Positions 39,435-49,802 of a stretch of 64,000 nt of DNA are shown in pieces. Both the position numbers and the translations under genes were made by a program. Every line of letters starts with the position of its first letter. Positions within the stretch are counted from its first letter, which is position 1. The DNA is from Thermoanaerobaculia bacterium (GTDB lineage: Bacteria > Acidobacteriota > Thermoanaerobaculia > Multivoradales > Multivoraceae), in NCBI GenBank assembly GCA_022826745.1, contig JAJDUI010000012.1, forward strand, positions 1 through 64,000, read 5' to 3'. Below the pieces are notes generated by a model that worked only from the letters and a program-made list of their open reading frames with translations, searched no databases and was not told the origin of the DNA.

Positions 39435-40522
39435 GCGCCGTTGCTCCCGGCAATCGTCGAGTTCACGAGGAGGGCCGTCTCCAGCGCCCGCCGGCCGGCC
39501 GCGCCGTCGACGAACGGCGCTTCGCCGCCGGCGCAGCGGTCGAGGAACGCCTCGAGCTCGAGTCGCAACGGCTCGCCGCCCTCCACGTCGAGGTCGGCGG
39601 CCAGGATCCGCCCCGCCGGCCCGCCGGCCGACACCGCGTCTCCGCCGGCAGCCGCCTCTTCGCCCCGCACGCGCCGCGCGCCCCGCACCGTCTGCTTCTG
39701 GTAGTCGAGCGAGAAGTAGCGATCCTCGAAGAAGACCCGCAACTGGCGCACACGCTCGGCCGAGACGCGGGACGCGGTCAGGTTCGCCACGCAACCGGAC
39801 TCGAGCTCGATCCGCGCGTCGGCGATGTCGACCCGGTCCGACAGGACATCGATCCCGACCGCCCGCACCTCCCGCACCGGACTCGGGTCCAGGGCGTGGA
39901 GGATCTGCAGGTCGTGGATCATCAGGTCGAGGACGACGTCGACATCCAGGCTGCGCGGGCTGAACGGCGACATCCGTTCCACTTCGACGAAGCGTGGCGC
40001 GAGCCGCAGCGCCAGCAGTTGCTGGACGGCGGGATTGTAGAACTCGACATGCCCAACCGCCAGGACGACACCCCGGGACGCGGCCGCCGCGATCAGGACA
40101 TCCGCCACGTCGAGATCCGCCGCGATCGGCTTCTCCACGAGGACGTGAACGCCGGCCTCGATCAGACGCGCCGACACCTCCAGGTGATCGACGGTCGGCA
40201 CCGCGACGACGGCGACATCCACGACGTGCCGAATCTCGTCGACGCCGACCGCGACGGACACGCCATGCTCGACCGCGGCGTCTTCGGCCCGCGCCGGATC
40301 CGCGTCGACCACGAGTACCGAGCCGGGGCCCAGCAGGCGTGCCAGGAGACGCACATGGTGGCGTCCCATCGCGCCGGCGCCAATCACGGCGGCCCGAACC
40401 GGGGCTTCCGCGCTCAGGGCGAGCTCCTGTCCTTCACGAGCGGGCGCCGCGGGAACCCCGACGCGCCGAGCGGATGAAGCCACGGTCGGAACTCCTGATG
40501 AAGGCGACCAGGGCATCGACAT
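39431..40522 (-). CDS. Gfo/Idh/MocA family oxidoreductase
   Basis: VRAAVIGAGAMGRHHVRLLARL, HVLVEKPIAADLDVADVL, VLDLMIHDLQILHAL. True start probably lies downstream of 40522, which would otherwise overlap lpxA by 89 nt. Confidence 0.88.
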   Translation of the reverse strand: MSMPWSPSSGVPTVASSARRVGVPAAPAREGQELALSAEAPVRAAVIGAGAMGRHHVRLLARLLGPGSVLVVDADPARAEDAAVEHGVSVAVGVDEIRHVVDVAVVAVPTVDHLEVSARLIEAGVHVLVEKPIAADLDVADVLIAAAASRGVVLAVGHVEFYNPAVQQLLALRLAPRFVEVERMSPFSPRSLDVDVVLDLMIHDLQILHALDPSPVREVRAVGIDVLSDRVDIADARIELESGCVANLTASRVSAERVRQLRVFFEDRYFSLDYQKQTVRGARRVRGEEAAAGGDAVSAGGPAGRILAADLDVEGGEPLRLELEAFLDRCAGGEAPFVDGAAGRRALETALLVNSTIAGSNGA

Positions 40523-41246
40523 CGGCGTGGCCGGCGTGCTCGGCGTCGAGCTCCTCGAGCGCCTGGGTCGTGTTCCTCCGCGAACGGGTGAGCACCCGCA
40601 CGGCCCGCTCGATCGAGCGGATGTCCTCCGCCGACTTGCCCTTGCGCTCGAGTCCGATCCGGTTGACGCCCATGCAGGCCGGCTTGATCCCCACCGTGAT
40701 GCAGAACGGCAGCGCGTCCATCGTGATCACGGAGTAGCCGCCGATGTAGGCATGCCGGCCCACGCGACAGAACTGGTGGACGGCCGAGAAGGCGCCGATC
40801 GTGGCATCGTCCTCGACCTCCACGTGCCCAGCCAGGGTGCCGCCGTTCGTGAACACGGTTCGGCTGCCGACCTGACTGTCGTGGCCGACGTGGCTCTGGG
40901 CCATGAACAGGTTGTCGTCGCCGATGCGAGTGACGCCGCCGCCGAAGGCCGTGCCCCGGTTGACCGTCGAGAACTCGCGGAACTGGTTGCGATCGCCGAT
41001 CACGAGCCGGCTCGACTCGCCCTCGTACTTGAGGTCCTGCGGGTCGAATCCGATCGCGGCATAGGGAAAGACCCGGTTGGCCCGTCCCAGAACCGTGTCG
41101 CCGAGGACCGTGGCGTGGGCGCCGATCTCCGTGTCGTCGCCGATCCGGACGCCTGCCCCTATCACCGCATAGGCGCCAGCGACCACGCCGTCGCCCAGGT
41201 CGGCCGAGCGATCGACGATCGCCGTTTCGTGAATCCTCGACGTCAT
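40434..41246 (-). CDS. lpxA: Acyl-ACP--UDP-N-acetylglucosamine O-acyltransferase
   Basis: IHETAIVDRSADLGDGVVAGAYAVIGAGVRIGDDTEIGAHATVLGDTVLGRANRVFPYAAIGFDPQDLKYEGE, FREFSTVNRGT. Confidence 0.96.
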   Translation of the reverse strand: MTSRIHETAIVDRSADLGDGVVAGAYAVIGAGVRIGDDTEIGAHATVLGDTVLGRANRVFPYAAIGFDPQDLKYEGESSRLVIGDRNQFREFSTVNRGTAFGGGVTRIGDDNLFMAQSHVGHDSQVGSRTVFTNGGTLAGHVEVEDDATIGAFSAVHQFCRVGRHAYIGGYSVITMDALPFCITVGIKPACMGVNRIGLERKGKSAEDIRSIERAVRVLTRSRRNTTQALEELDAEHAGHADVDALVAFIRSSDRGFIRSARRGSRGARS

Positions 41247-41271
41247 GGGCCGCGCCGCGGTCCGCGGTCCT

Positions 41272-41757
41272 TCAGGGCGCCACCATCGTGGACGTGCAGA
41301 CGGCCTCCACCGCGAGCTCCCCGTCGACCGTGGCCCGACCCCGGAAACGGGAGTGGACGGTGCGCAGGCGCAGCGACTCCACCTCCATCCGCAGTTGATC
41401 GCCGGGAACGACGGGACGGCGGAAGCGGGCCCTCTCGATACCGGAAAAGAAGAGCACCCGGCGGTCCCGGTCCTCGATCTCGTGCAGCAGCAGCAGGCCC
41501 GCGGTCTGCGCCATCGCCTCGATCACCAGGACTCCGGGCATGATCGGATTCCCCGGGAAGTGGCCGTCGAAGAACGGCTCGTTGCGGGTCACGTTCTTGA
41601 TCGCCACCACCCGCTCCCCCGGCACGAGCTCCAGTACCCGGTCCACCAGGAGGATCGGATAACGGTGCGGCAGTACGCTCGCGATCCAGCGCGAGTCGAA
41701 CGGCCCGAGCGGAGCGCGCACGGCGGCGCGGCCGGTCGTCTCCCGTTCCTTGCTCAC
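41272..41757 (-). CDS. fabZ: 3-hydroxyacyl-ACP dehydratase FabZ
   Basis: [62 protein letters not shown]. Confidence 0.96.
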   Translation of the reverse strand: MSKERETTGRAAVRAPLGPFDSRWIASVLPHRYPILLVDRVLELVPGERVVAIKNVTRNEPFFDGHFPGNPIMPGVLVIEAMAQTAGLLLLHEIEDRDRRVLFFSGIERARFRRPVVPGDQLRMEVESLRLRTVHSRFRGRATVDGELAVEAVCTSTMVAP

Positions 41758-42845
41758 GTCTCGTCTCCTCCGTCCGCCGCCGGATCGTCACGGCCACCGC
41801 GTCCTGCCGATTCGAGTTCGCCCACGCGCCGCTCGAGCGCCCTGAGCGCGCTGCGCATCGCCGGCAGGCGCGACTGTAGCGCGTTCCGCCGGCGCCAGGC
41901 GGCGATCGGCACGGCGGGTATGCCCGCGACCTGCCGGCCATCCTCGACTTCCTGGAACACCGCCGACTTGGCCGCCACCTGCACGCCGTCGCCGATCCTG
42001 AAATGGCCGGCGACGCCCGCCTGACCCGCCAAGAGCACCCGATCGCCGATGCGGCTGCTGCCGGACACGCCGACCTGACCGCAGAGAATGCAGCCCTGGC
42101 CGATCTGCGCGTTGTGGCCGATCTGCACCAGGTTGTCGATTTTCGTTCCGCGACCGATCGTGGTGGTGTCGAAGGTGGCCCGATCGACCGCGGAGTTGGC
42201 GCCGATCTCCACGTCGTCCCCGATCACGACGACGCCGACCTGAGGCAGCTTGACCTGGGAGGCGGCTTCCCCACCCTCCGCGAACCCGAAGCCGTCCGCG
42301 CCCAGAACGACACCGGAGTGAACGACCACCCGCTCCCCGATGCGCGTACCGTCGTAGATAACGACGTGGGGATGGAGCACGGTGCCGGCGCCCAGACTGC
42401 AGCCGCGGCCTACCACGGCGTGGGCGCCGATCACCACGCCAGGACCAAGCGTCGAGCCCCCGCCGACCACGGCGAAAGCGTCGACGCGGGCGGCGGGATC
42501 GACCTGGGCGGAAGCGTCGACACAGGCCGTTTCGTGAACGCCGGGCACCACCTCGGGAACCGGAAAGAGAGCCGTCATCAGGTCGGCCAGGGCCCGGTAG
42601 GCGTCGTCGCAGAGCACCAGATCGGTGCGGAGATCGGCGAGCGTCTCGGGAGACAGATCCCTGGACACCAGCAGCGCGCCGGCCTTCGAAGCGAGCGCCT
42701 GATCGCGGTACCGGGGGTTGGTCAGAAAGGAGAGATCTCCGGGGCCCGCGGCCAACAGGGTGGCTATGCCGTCGATCGGCCGATCCGGATCGCCCTCGAG
42801 GTCAGCTCCAACCATCGCGGCAAGATCGGCGAGGCGGTGGGTCAC
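41754..42845 (-). CDS. lpxD: UDP-3-O-(3-hydroxyacyl)glucosamine N-acyltransferase
   Basis: [95 protein letters not shown]. Confidence 0.96.
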   Translation of the reverse strand: MTHRLADLAAMVGADLEGDPDRPIDGIATLLAAGPGDLSFLTNPRYRDQALASKAGALLVSRDLSPETLADLRTDLVLCDDAYRALADLMTALFPVPEVVPGVHETACVDASAQVDPAARVDAFAVVGGGSTLGPGVVIGAHAVVGRGCSLGAGTVLHPHVVIYDGTRIGERVVVHSGVVLGADGFGFAEGGEAASQVKLPQVGVVVIGDDVEIGANSAVDRATFDTTTIGRGTKIDNLVQIGHNAQIGQGCILCGQVGVSGSSRIGDRVLLAGQAGVAGHFRIGDGVQVAAKSAVFQEVEDGRQVAGIPAVPIAAWRRRNALQSRLPAMRSALRALERRVGELESAGRGGRDDPAADGGDET

Positions 42846-42949
42846 GAAGCGAGCCTACCGGAAGCGCGGCACGCTCACCGGCGGAGCGGATACGATGCGC
42901 AACGATCCGTAGCCAACGTTTCCTTCCTGCAACCGGGAGGTCCGATTCG

Positions 42950-44320
42950 ATGAAGAGTGCGACATCGCCCCAACACCGAAGCCACACCGTCATCCTCGTC
43001 GTGCTCGCCTGTGCCGCGCTCTGCGCCGGCGCGGCTGCCGCGACCGACAACTGGCCCCAGTTCCGCGGCCCGGGCATGAACCCGGCCGTCTCCGACAATC
43101 CGGCCCTGCCGGATCGCTGGAGCCAGACGGAGAACGTCGAGTGGGTCGTCGAGATCCCGGGGCTCGGCTGGTCCAGTCCGATCGTCTGGGGTAACCGGGT
43201 GTTCCTGACAACCGCCGTTTCCGAAGGCGACTTCGAGCGCCCCCAAGCCGGTCTCTACGCCGCCCGCGGCCGCAGCGAACCGCCGCAGGCGCAGCACGAC
43301 TGGCGCGTGTACTGCCTGGAACTCTCGACCGGCGAGGTGCTCTGGGAGCGGTCGGTCAAGGCCGGCATACCCGACTTCCCGCGCCACCAGAAGCAGACGT
43401 ACGCCTCGGAGACGCCGACCACCGACGGCGAACGCGTCTACGCGCGCTTCGGCGATCTCGGCGTCTACGCCTTCACGATGGAGGGCGAAGCCGTATGGAG
43501 CTTCGACACGCCTTACCGTCCGACCATGTGGGACTACGGCTCCGCCTCCTCGCCCGTGCTGCACGACGACCTGCTGATCATCCTCTACGACAACGAGGAA
43601 GAGTCCTGGATCGCCGCTCTCGACAAGCACACCGGCGAAGAGCGCTGGCGTACGGGCCGGGAAGAGGTGTCGAGCTGGGCGACGCCGTTCGTCTGGGCGA
43701 ACGAAGCCCGCACCGAGATCGTCACGACCGGCAAGAACCGCATCCGCTCGTACGGCCTGGACGGCGACCTGCTGTGGGAGATGGACGGCCGCATGTCCTG
43801 GGCGGCCATCGCCACCCCGTTCGCGGCTCACGAGATGGTCTACGTCAACTCCGGCTACTTCCAGGATCAGCGCCGGCCGGTCTTCGCCATCCGTCCGGGA
43901 GCGCTGGGGGACATCACCCTGGAAGGGGACGCGACGGAGAGCGAGTTCGTCGCCTGGCACCAGCCCAAGGCCGGCAACTACAACACGTCGCCGCTGGTCT
44001 ACAAGGGCGTCTACTACAGCCTGCTGGACCGCGGCTTCTTCGAAGCGTACGACGCGCTGACCGGCGAGCCGGTGTACGGCCGGAAGCGCGTGGCGCCGCG
44101 GGGCGGTGCCAGCTTCACCTCATCGCCGTGGGCCTACAACGACCGCGTGTTCGCGCTCAGCGAGCAGGGCGACACGTACGTGATCCGCGCAGGCTCGGAG
44201 TACGAGGTACTCCACATGAACAGCCTCGACGAGATGGCGATGGCGTCGCCGGCGGTCGCCGGCGACCGGCTGCTGATCCGCACCCGGTCGAAGCTCTACA
44301 GCATCCGCGGCAGCGAGTAG
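42950..44320 (+). CDS. PQQ-like beta-propeller repeat protein, secreted
   Basis: Signal peptide, then DNWPQFRGPGMNPAVSDNPALPDRWSQTENVEWVVEIPGLGWSSPIVWG; repeats ELSTGEVLWERSV, DKHTGEERWRTG. Confidence 0.9.
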   Translation: MKSATSPQHRSHTVILVVLACAALCAGAAAATDNWPQFRGPGMNPAVSDNPALPDRWSQTENVEWVVEIPGLGWSSPIVWGNRVFLTTAVSEGDFERPQAGLYAARGRSEPPQAQHDWRVYCLELSTGEVLWERSVKAGIPDFPRHQKQTYASETPTTDGERVYARFGDLGVYAFTMEGEAVWSFDTPYRPTMWDYGSASSPVLHDDLLIILYDNEEESWIAALDKHTGEERWRTGREEVSSWATPFVWANEARTEIVTTGKNRIRSYGLDGDLLWEMDGRMSWAAIATPFAAHEMVYVNSGYFQDQRRPVFAIRPGALGDITLEGDATESEFVAWHQPKAGNYNTSPLVYKGVYYSLLDRGFFEAYDALTGEPVYGRKRVAPRGGASFTSSPWAYNDRVFALSEQGDTYVIRAGSEYEVLHMNSLDEMAMASPAVAGDRLLIRTRSKLYSIRGSE

Positions 44321-44322
44321 CG

Positions 44323-44874
44323 CTACTCCGTGGGAGTCGCCGGGTAGGCGGCGTTGTAGCGCTCGATGATCAGGTTGGTGATGTCCGCGGCGTCGGCCGC
44401 GAACAGCAGCCCCCCCTGGAACTTGTTGAAGATCGCGGTATAGCCGAACTCCCTTCCGACCTGGGAGATGATCGGCAGCACCGCCTGCTCGATCTCGCCG
44501 AACCTCTCGCCCTGCACCTTCTGCATCTCGCGGTTCGCGTCGTCCTGGGCGCGGCGCAAGTCGATCGTCATGTCCTCGAGCTGCTTCTCGAGTTCTGCCA
44601 GGCGGTCCTCGGCCAGCGTCAGCCGGCCGTCGTTGTACTGCTTCTGGAGCGCCGCCAACTGTTCCTGCCTGCTGGTGAGCTCCGCCTGCTTCGCGTCCCG
44701 GAGTTGCGTGAGTTCCTGAACCGCGATCTGGCCGCGCGCCGATTCCTGCAGGAGGCGCTCGACCTCGACCACGGCGATCTTGCTCTGGGCCGCGGCCGGC
44801 CCGGCCAAGAGGACGCCGGCGATGACCGCGACGGCCGCCGTGGCCCCGCGGAATCCAAGGGGTTTGAGGTTCAT
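44323..44874 (-). CDS. OmpH/Skp family periplasmic chaperone
   Basis: Signal peptide, SKIAVVEVERLLQESARGQIAVQELTQLRDAKQAELTSRQEQLAALQKQ; immediately downstream of bamA. Confidence 0.9.
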   Translation of the reverse strand: MNLKPLGFRGATAAVAVIAGVLLAGPAAAQSKIAVVEVERLLQESARGQIAVQELTQLRDAKQAELTSRQEQLAALQKQYNDGRLTLAEDRLAELEKQLEDMTIDLRRAQDDANREMQKVQGERFGEIEQAVLPIISQVGREFGYTAIFNKFQGGLLFAADAADITNLIIERYNAAYPATPTE

Positions 44875-44896
44875 CTTCGTAGTTCTCCGTGAGGCG

Positions 44897-47356
44897 TCAG
44901 AAGCTGGTTCCGATGCTGAAGTCGAAGCTGTCGAACCGCTCCCGGTCGACGCCTCCGAGGTTGTCCAGCGGATTCAGGTTCGTAGCGTAGATGAAGCGGA
45001 GCGGAGCTCCAAGGATGGGCACGTTGACGCGAAGCTCGATTCCGGCGGACATGCGCATGTGGTTGAAATCGACGTCCTGGTCGTCGCCGTAGACGTTCCC
45101 GGCGTCGAAGAAGGTCACGACGCGGAACGGACCGTTGACCAGGGTGTGGTGCTCGAGGTTGATGACCACGCTCTTGTTGCCGCCCTGGGGGAAGCCGTTC
45201 CGGTCGAGGAGGGTGCGGCCGGTCTCCGGATCGCGGACCCAGATGGAACGGAACGCGAAGCCGCGGAGGCTGTTCTCGCCGCCCAGCAGGTAGCGGTCCA
45301 GAAAGAACAGCTGGCGCACATTGCCGGTGTCGTCCTGGCCGAACGGCTGGATGTATCCGAGCTGAACGTTCGCCCGCCCCACCGTCCGCAGCCCGCGCCT
45401 CGTCAGCGGCACCGTGATCGCCGCGTTCAGCGAGGGGCGGATGAAGAAGGACTCGCCGCCCAGGGGGCCGCCGGCGTACTCGAGGGATGCGATCAGGCGC
45501 TTGCCCTGGGTCGGCTCCAGACGGCTGTTGTGGCTGTCGTACTGGTAGGTGGCCGTGACCGAGCGGCGGTTGAACTCGAACGCCTGCTCGAACGTGTCGC
45601 TCGACGGGTCGTCCTGCACTTCCGGGTTGTCGAAGAAGTAGAACGTCTGCGACTGGTAGCTCTCGATGTCCATGTTGCTGTAGGACAACTGGACCATCTC
45701 CCAGCGGCGGAAGTTCCGGCCGAAGGTGATGATGCCGCCGGCCTCCTTGCTCCGGTACCGCTGGTCGACAAGGAGGTCGAAGTCCGTATCCCGGTTGAAG
45801 AGCTGAACCCCGAAGTTCTGGGGCCGGTCCTTGACCCAGGGCATGTAGTAGGAGACGTCGAAGATGTCGCGGTAGCGGCCGGTCTGGATCGACACACCGA
45901 CGGTCTCGCCGCGGCCCAGGAAGTTGCGGGTGCGCAACGCCGACTGGACGAAGAAGCCGTCGAGCTCGCTGTAGCCGCCGCCGAACTGGACTTCCGTCTG
46001 ACCCGTCTCGCTGCCCTTGACCGTGATGTCAACCTGCTGGTCGTCCATGTCGTAGTCGACGTCGACCTGTTCGTTCTCGTCGACCACGTAGTACTCGAGC
46101 TGACTGAGGCGCAACAGGCTGGTGCGCAGCATGCCCGTGTTGAAGACGTCGCCTTCCTTCAGCAGCATCTGCCGGCGAAGCACCCGGTCGCGCGTCCGGT
46201 CGTTGCCCGTGAACTCCAGCCGTCCGATCCGGAACTGGTCGTTCTCCTCGACCGTCACGAGAATGTCGGCCACCAGATCGTCCCGCTCGACGATCTCCAT
46301 CTTCACGTCCGCAAAGATGTAGCCGCTGTTCCGGTAGAGCTCCTGGACCTGCTCCACGCCCTCGTCGATCACGTCCGAGCGCAGCCAGCCGCCCTTCGGA
46401 TCCTTGAACATCCGCACCAGCAGTTCCTCGGGCAGGATCTCGGCGCCCTCCACATCGACCTCGCCCAGCTTCCAGCGCGGCCCTTCCTCGAGCGGAATCA
46501 CGAGAGCAAGCTGGCGCTTTCGCTCCTCGATGCGCTCGGCGTTCGGCTTGCGCTCGATGACGTCGAGTTCGGGCTCGCCGACCTCTACGTCCTTGTAGCC
46601 GAAACGGCGGTAGAGGTCCTTGACCTTGTCGAGGTCCTCCTGAACCGTCGCCGAGTTGAACACGTCGCGCTTGCGGATTCTGGTCAGGAGGTTCGACTTC
46701 TTCGTCTTCTCCATCTGGCGTCGGAGGCGACCGGCCGAGAACACTTCGTTGCCCTCGAAGTCGACCTGGCCGATCTTGACTCTCCCGCCCTCGTCCACGG
46801 TGATCAGCACCCGCTTCTCGCCCAGACCCGCGTCCTGGATCTCGATGTGGATACCCGCGAACCGGAAGCCTCGCTCCTCGTAGAGCTTCTTGATGGCCCC
46901 TTCGAGACGGGCCAGCTCGCCCAGGTCCAGCGGCAGACCCTCGAACACCGAGATCCGCTCCCGGTCCGTCATGTCGCCGATGTCGCTCCGTTTCACCTTC
47001 TTCAGACCGTCGTACTCGAGCGAGACCAGGAGCGGCCTCTCCGTGACCGTCACCCGAACCAGCACGCCTTCGTCCTGCGCCTCGGCCGCGATCGAGATGT
47101 CGTCGATCAGCTTCCGCTCCCAGAGGTCCTTGATCCGCTCGTTCACGCGTCCGGGATCCCAGGGCTTTCCGGCCTCGATATCCAGGTAGTAGTTCAGGCT
47201 GTCTTCGCTCAGCGTCTCGACGCCGGCGTACTCGACCGACACGATCGGCCGGCCGACCAGCAACTGGCCGGCGGCCGGTACGGCGAGCAGGAACACGGCG
47301 ACGAGCGCGCCCGGCCGCGCCAGCCGTCGAAGGTTCTTTCGATCAGGATTCCGCAA
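44897..47356 (-). CDS. bamA: Outer membrane protein assembly factor BamA
   Basis: POTRA repeats (VSVEYAGVETLSEDSLNYYLDIEAGKPWD…), LFFLDRYLLGGENSLRGFAFRSI, beta-barrel end FDFSIGTSF. Start near 47356 (TTG) proposed; upstream codons overlap clpC. Confidence 0.95.
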   Translation of the reverse strand: MRNPDRKNLRRLARPGALVAVFLLAVPAAGQLLVGRPIVSVEYAGVETLSEDSLNYYLDIEAGKPWDPGRVNERIKDLWERKLIDDISIAAEAQDEGVLVRVTVTERPLLVSLEYDGLKKVKRSDIGDMTDRERISVFEGLPLDLGELARLEGAIKKLYEERGFRFAGIHIEIQDAGLGEKRVLITVDEGGRVKIGQVDFEGNEVFSAGRLRRQMEKTKKSNLLTRIRKRDVFNSATVQEDLDKVKDLYRRFGYKDVEVGEPELDVIERKPNAERIEERKRQLALVIPLEEGPRWKLGEVDVEGAEILPEELLVRMFKDPKGGWLRSDVIDEGVEQVQELYRNSGYIFADVKMEIVERDDLVADILVTVEENDQFRIGRLEFTGNDRTRDRVLRRQMLLKEGDVFNTGMLRTSLLRLSQLEYYVVDENEQVDVDYDMDDQQVDITVKGSETGQTEVQFGGGYSELDGFFVQSALRTRNFLGRGETVGVSIQTGRYRDIFDVSYYMPWVKDRPQNFGVQLFNRDTDFDLLVDQRYRSKEAGGIITFGRNFRRWEMVQLSYSNMDIESYQSQTFYFFDNPEVQDDPSSDTFEQAFEFNRRSVTATYQYDSHNSRLEPTQGKRLIASLEYAGGPLGGESFFIRPSLNAAITVPLTRRGLRTVGRANVQLGYIQPFGQDDTGNVRQLFFLDRYLLGGENSLRGFAFRSIWVRDPETGRTLLDRNGFPQGGNKSVVINLEHHTLVNGPFRVVTFFDAGNVYGDDQDVDFNHMRMSAGIELRVNVPILGAPLRFIYATNLNPLDNLGGVDRERFDSFDFSIGTSF

Positions 47357-49793
47357 GAGCAGGTTCCTCCTCAACGGTCCGGGCGGCGCCGCCCTGAACG
47401 ACCTCCAGGACCAGTTCCTCCTGGACCAGATCCACGCGAATGCGCTCCACTGAATCACCGGTGCGCTGGATCAGCAGGTCGGACACCGCATCCTGGACGT
47501 AGCGCTGGATCGTGCGGCGCAACGGACGGGCGCCGGTCGACGGATCGATGCCCGCCTGCTCCAGCAACCATTCCCGCGCCTCACCGGTGACCTCCACGGC
47601 GAGCCCCCGGTCGGCAAGGGTTTCGTTCACGTCGGAGAGCAGGAGGCAGGTGATGGCTCGCAGCTCCTCCCGACCCAGCGGATTGAACACGATCGTCTCG
47701 TCGATGCGGTTGATGAACTCGGGGCTGAAGCTGCGGCGGAGCTCCGCTTCGATCTCTTCCCTGATGCGGCCGAAGTCCTCTCCGGAAGGGCCGCCGAAGC
47801 CCATGCGCCCACCCTTGAGCACCAGCTTACTCCCCAGATTGGAAGTCAGCAGCACCAGGGCATGCCGGAAGTCGACGTGGTTGCCGTAGGCGTCGGTCAG
47901 GCTGCCCTCCTCCAGGATCTGAAGCAGCAGGTTCGTGATGTCCGGATGCGCCTTCTCAATCTCGTCGAAGAGGATCAGCGAGTACGGCTGGCGCCGAACC
48001 CGCTCCGTCAACTGGCCGCCTTCCTCGTAGCCGACGTAGCCCGGCGGCGAGCCGATCAGCTTGGATGCGGAGTACTTCTCCATGTACTCGCTCATGTCGA
48101 AACGCATGAGAGCGGTCTGACTGCCAAACAGGAACTCGGCCAGGCGCCGGGCGACCTCCGTCTTGCCGACGCCGCTCGGACCCAGGAACACGAACGAACC
48201 GACCGGACGGCGGGGATCGGATACGCCAAGCCGCGACCGGCGAATGGCGCGGCTGATCGACCGGATCGCCCGATCCTGCCCCACGATCCGGCGCCGCAGA
48301 ACGTCCTCCATCCTCATCAGCCGCTTCGCCTCGTCGCCACGCACTGCCGCAACCGGCACCCCTGTCCAGGAGGCAATCACCTCCTCCACGTCCTGAGCGG
48401 TCACGACCTGATCCCCAACGTCCTGCTCATGCAACTGCTCGATGCTCTCGAGATCTTCCCGGAGCTCGATCTCGCGCTCGCGGAAGCGGACGGCGCGGTC
48501 GAAGTCCTTGTCCGAGATCGCCGCCTTCATTTCGGCCACGACTTCCCGGATCTCCTGCTCGATCCGCCGCGCCTGTCGCGTATCTCGTACCCGGCGCAGC
48601 TTGACCCGGGCGCCGGCTTCGTCGATCACGTCGATCGACTTGTCGGGCTGATGACGGTCGGTGATGTAGCGGTTGGACCCGGCGATCGCGGCGCGCAGCG
48701 CGGCGTCGTCGTAGGCGACCTTGTGGAAACCCTGGTAGCGCTCCTTCAGGCCGACCAGGATGTCGTAGGTCTCGTCTGCGGAGGGCGGCTTGATCTGCAC
48801 CGCCTGGAATCGCCGCAGCAGAGAGCGGTCCTTCTCGATGTGCCGGCGGTACTCCCGCTGGGTCGTGGCGCCGATGCAGGAGATGTCGCCCCGCGACAGG
48901 GCCGGCTTCAGGATGTTCGCGGCATCGAGCGAACCCTCGGCGGAACCGGCCCCGACCAGAGCGTGGATCTCGTCGATGAAGACAAGCACGTCTTCGCCTT
49001 CCTCGAGCTCCTTGAGGATGCCCTTCAGGCGCTCCTCGAACTGTCCCCTGTACTTCGTGCCGGCGACGATCAGGGACAGGTCGAGCGCGATGATGCGCTT
49101 GCGCGCAAGGAACTTCGGCACGCGGCCGTGGGACACCCGCTGCGCCAGTCCTTCGACGATGGCCGTCTTGCCCACCCCCGGCTCCCCGAGCAGGATGGGG
49201 TTGTTCTTCGTCCGTCGCGCGAGGATCTGGACGATGCGGCCGACTTCCTGCTGGCGGCCGATCAGGGGGTCGAACTGGTCCTGCTGCGCGAGCGCGGTCA
49301 GGTCGCGGCCGAACTCCGCCAGAAAGGGCAACTCCTGCTTGCCGCGCCGGCTGTCGCGCTCGCGGGCGATGTCCGCGACGTGTTCGCGCACCGTAGCGAC
49401 CTCGAGCCCGTGCCGCTTGAGGACGCGCTGGGCCAGGCAGCTGTCAACCCGCAGTACGCCGATCAACAGATGCTCGGAGCCGACCGCGGCGTGGACCATG
49501 CTTTCCGCCTCGTGCGAGGCGAAAGCGAGGATCTTCTTCGACTCCTCCGACAGCGGCAGTTCGGCGGTCGACGAGATGCGCTCGACGAACACCCGCTCGC
49601 CCTCGATCTCGCGGCGAAGATCCTCCGGCTTGACCTGGAGGCGCTGGAGGAGTTCGATGATCGACTCCTCCCCCTCGCGCAGGATGCCGAGCAGAATGTG
49701 CTCCGACTCGATGACCCGGCTGCCCAGCTTGCTCGCCTCGTAGCGAGCGAAGAAGAGGGCGCGCCGCGATTTCTCGTTGTACTTCTCGAACAC
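47343..49793 (-). CDS. clpC: ATP-dependent Clp protease ATP-binding subunit (ClpC-like)
   Basis: Double Clp-N domain (FEKYNEKSRRALFFARYEASKLGSRVIESEHILLGILREG), LLGEPGVGKTAIVEGLAQR, FLGPSGVGKTEVARRLAEFLFG, UVR-like segment. Confidence 0.96.
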   Translation of the reverse strand: MFEKYNEKSRRALFFARYEASKLGSRVIESEHILLGILREGEESIIELLQRLQVKPEDLRREIEGERVFVERISSTAELPLSEESKKILAFASHEAESMVHAAVGSEHLLIGVLRVDSCLAQRVLKRHGLEVATVREHVADIARERDSRRGKQELPFLAEFGRDLTALAQQDQFDPLIGRQQEVGRIVQILARRTKNNPILLGEPGVGKTAIVEGLAQRVSHGRVPKFLARKRIIALDLSLIVAGTKYRGQFEERLKGILKELEEGEDVLVFIDEIHALVGAGSAEGSLDAANILKPALSRGDISCIGATTQREYRRHIEKDRSLLRRFQAVQIKPPSADETYDILVGLKERYQGFHKVAYDDAALRAAIAGSNRYITDRHQPDKSIDVIDEAGARVKLRRVRDTRQARRIEQEIREVVAEMKAAISDKDFDRAVRFREREIELREDLESIEQLHEQDVGDQVVTAQDVEEVIASWTGVPVAAVRGDEAKRLMRMEDVLRRRIVGQDRAIRSISRAIRRSRLGVSDPRRPVGSFVFLGPSGVGKTEVARRLAEFLFGSQTALMRFDMSEYMEKYSASKLIGSPPGYVGYEEGGQLTERVRRQPYSLILFDEIEKAHPDITNLLLQILEEGSLTDAYGNHVDFRHALVLLTSNLGSKLVLKGGRMGFGGPSGEDFGRIREEIEAELRRSFSPEFINRIDETIVFNPLGREELRAITCLLLSDVNETLADRGLAVEVTGEAREWLLEQAGIDPSTGARPLRRTIQRYVQDAVSDLLIQRTGDSVERIRVDLVQEELVLEVVQGGAARTVEEEPALAES

Positions 49794-49802
49794 CGGGCAA
49801 GT

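Noticed and set aside
44780-47590. 936-aa + strand ORF
   Set aside because: Antisense to bamA and part of clpC. Composition (Val/Ala/Leu/Asp/His/Glu-rich, no domain) is typical of a high-GC shadow ORF.
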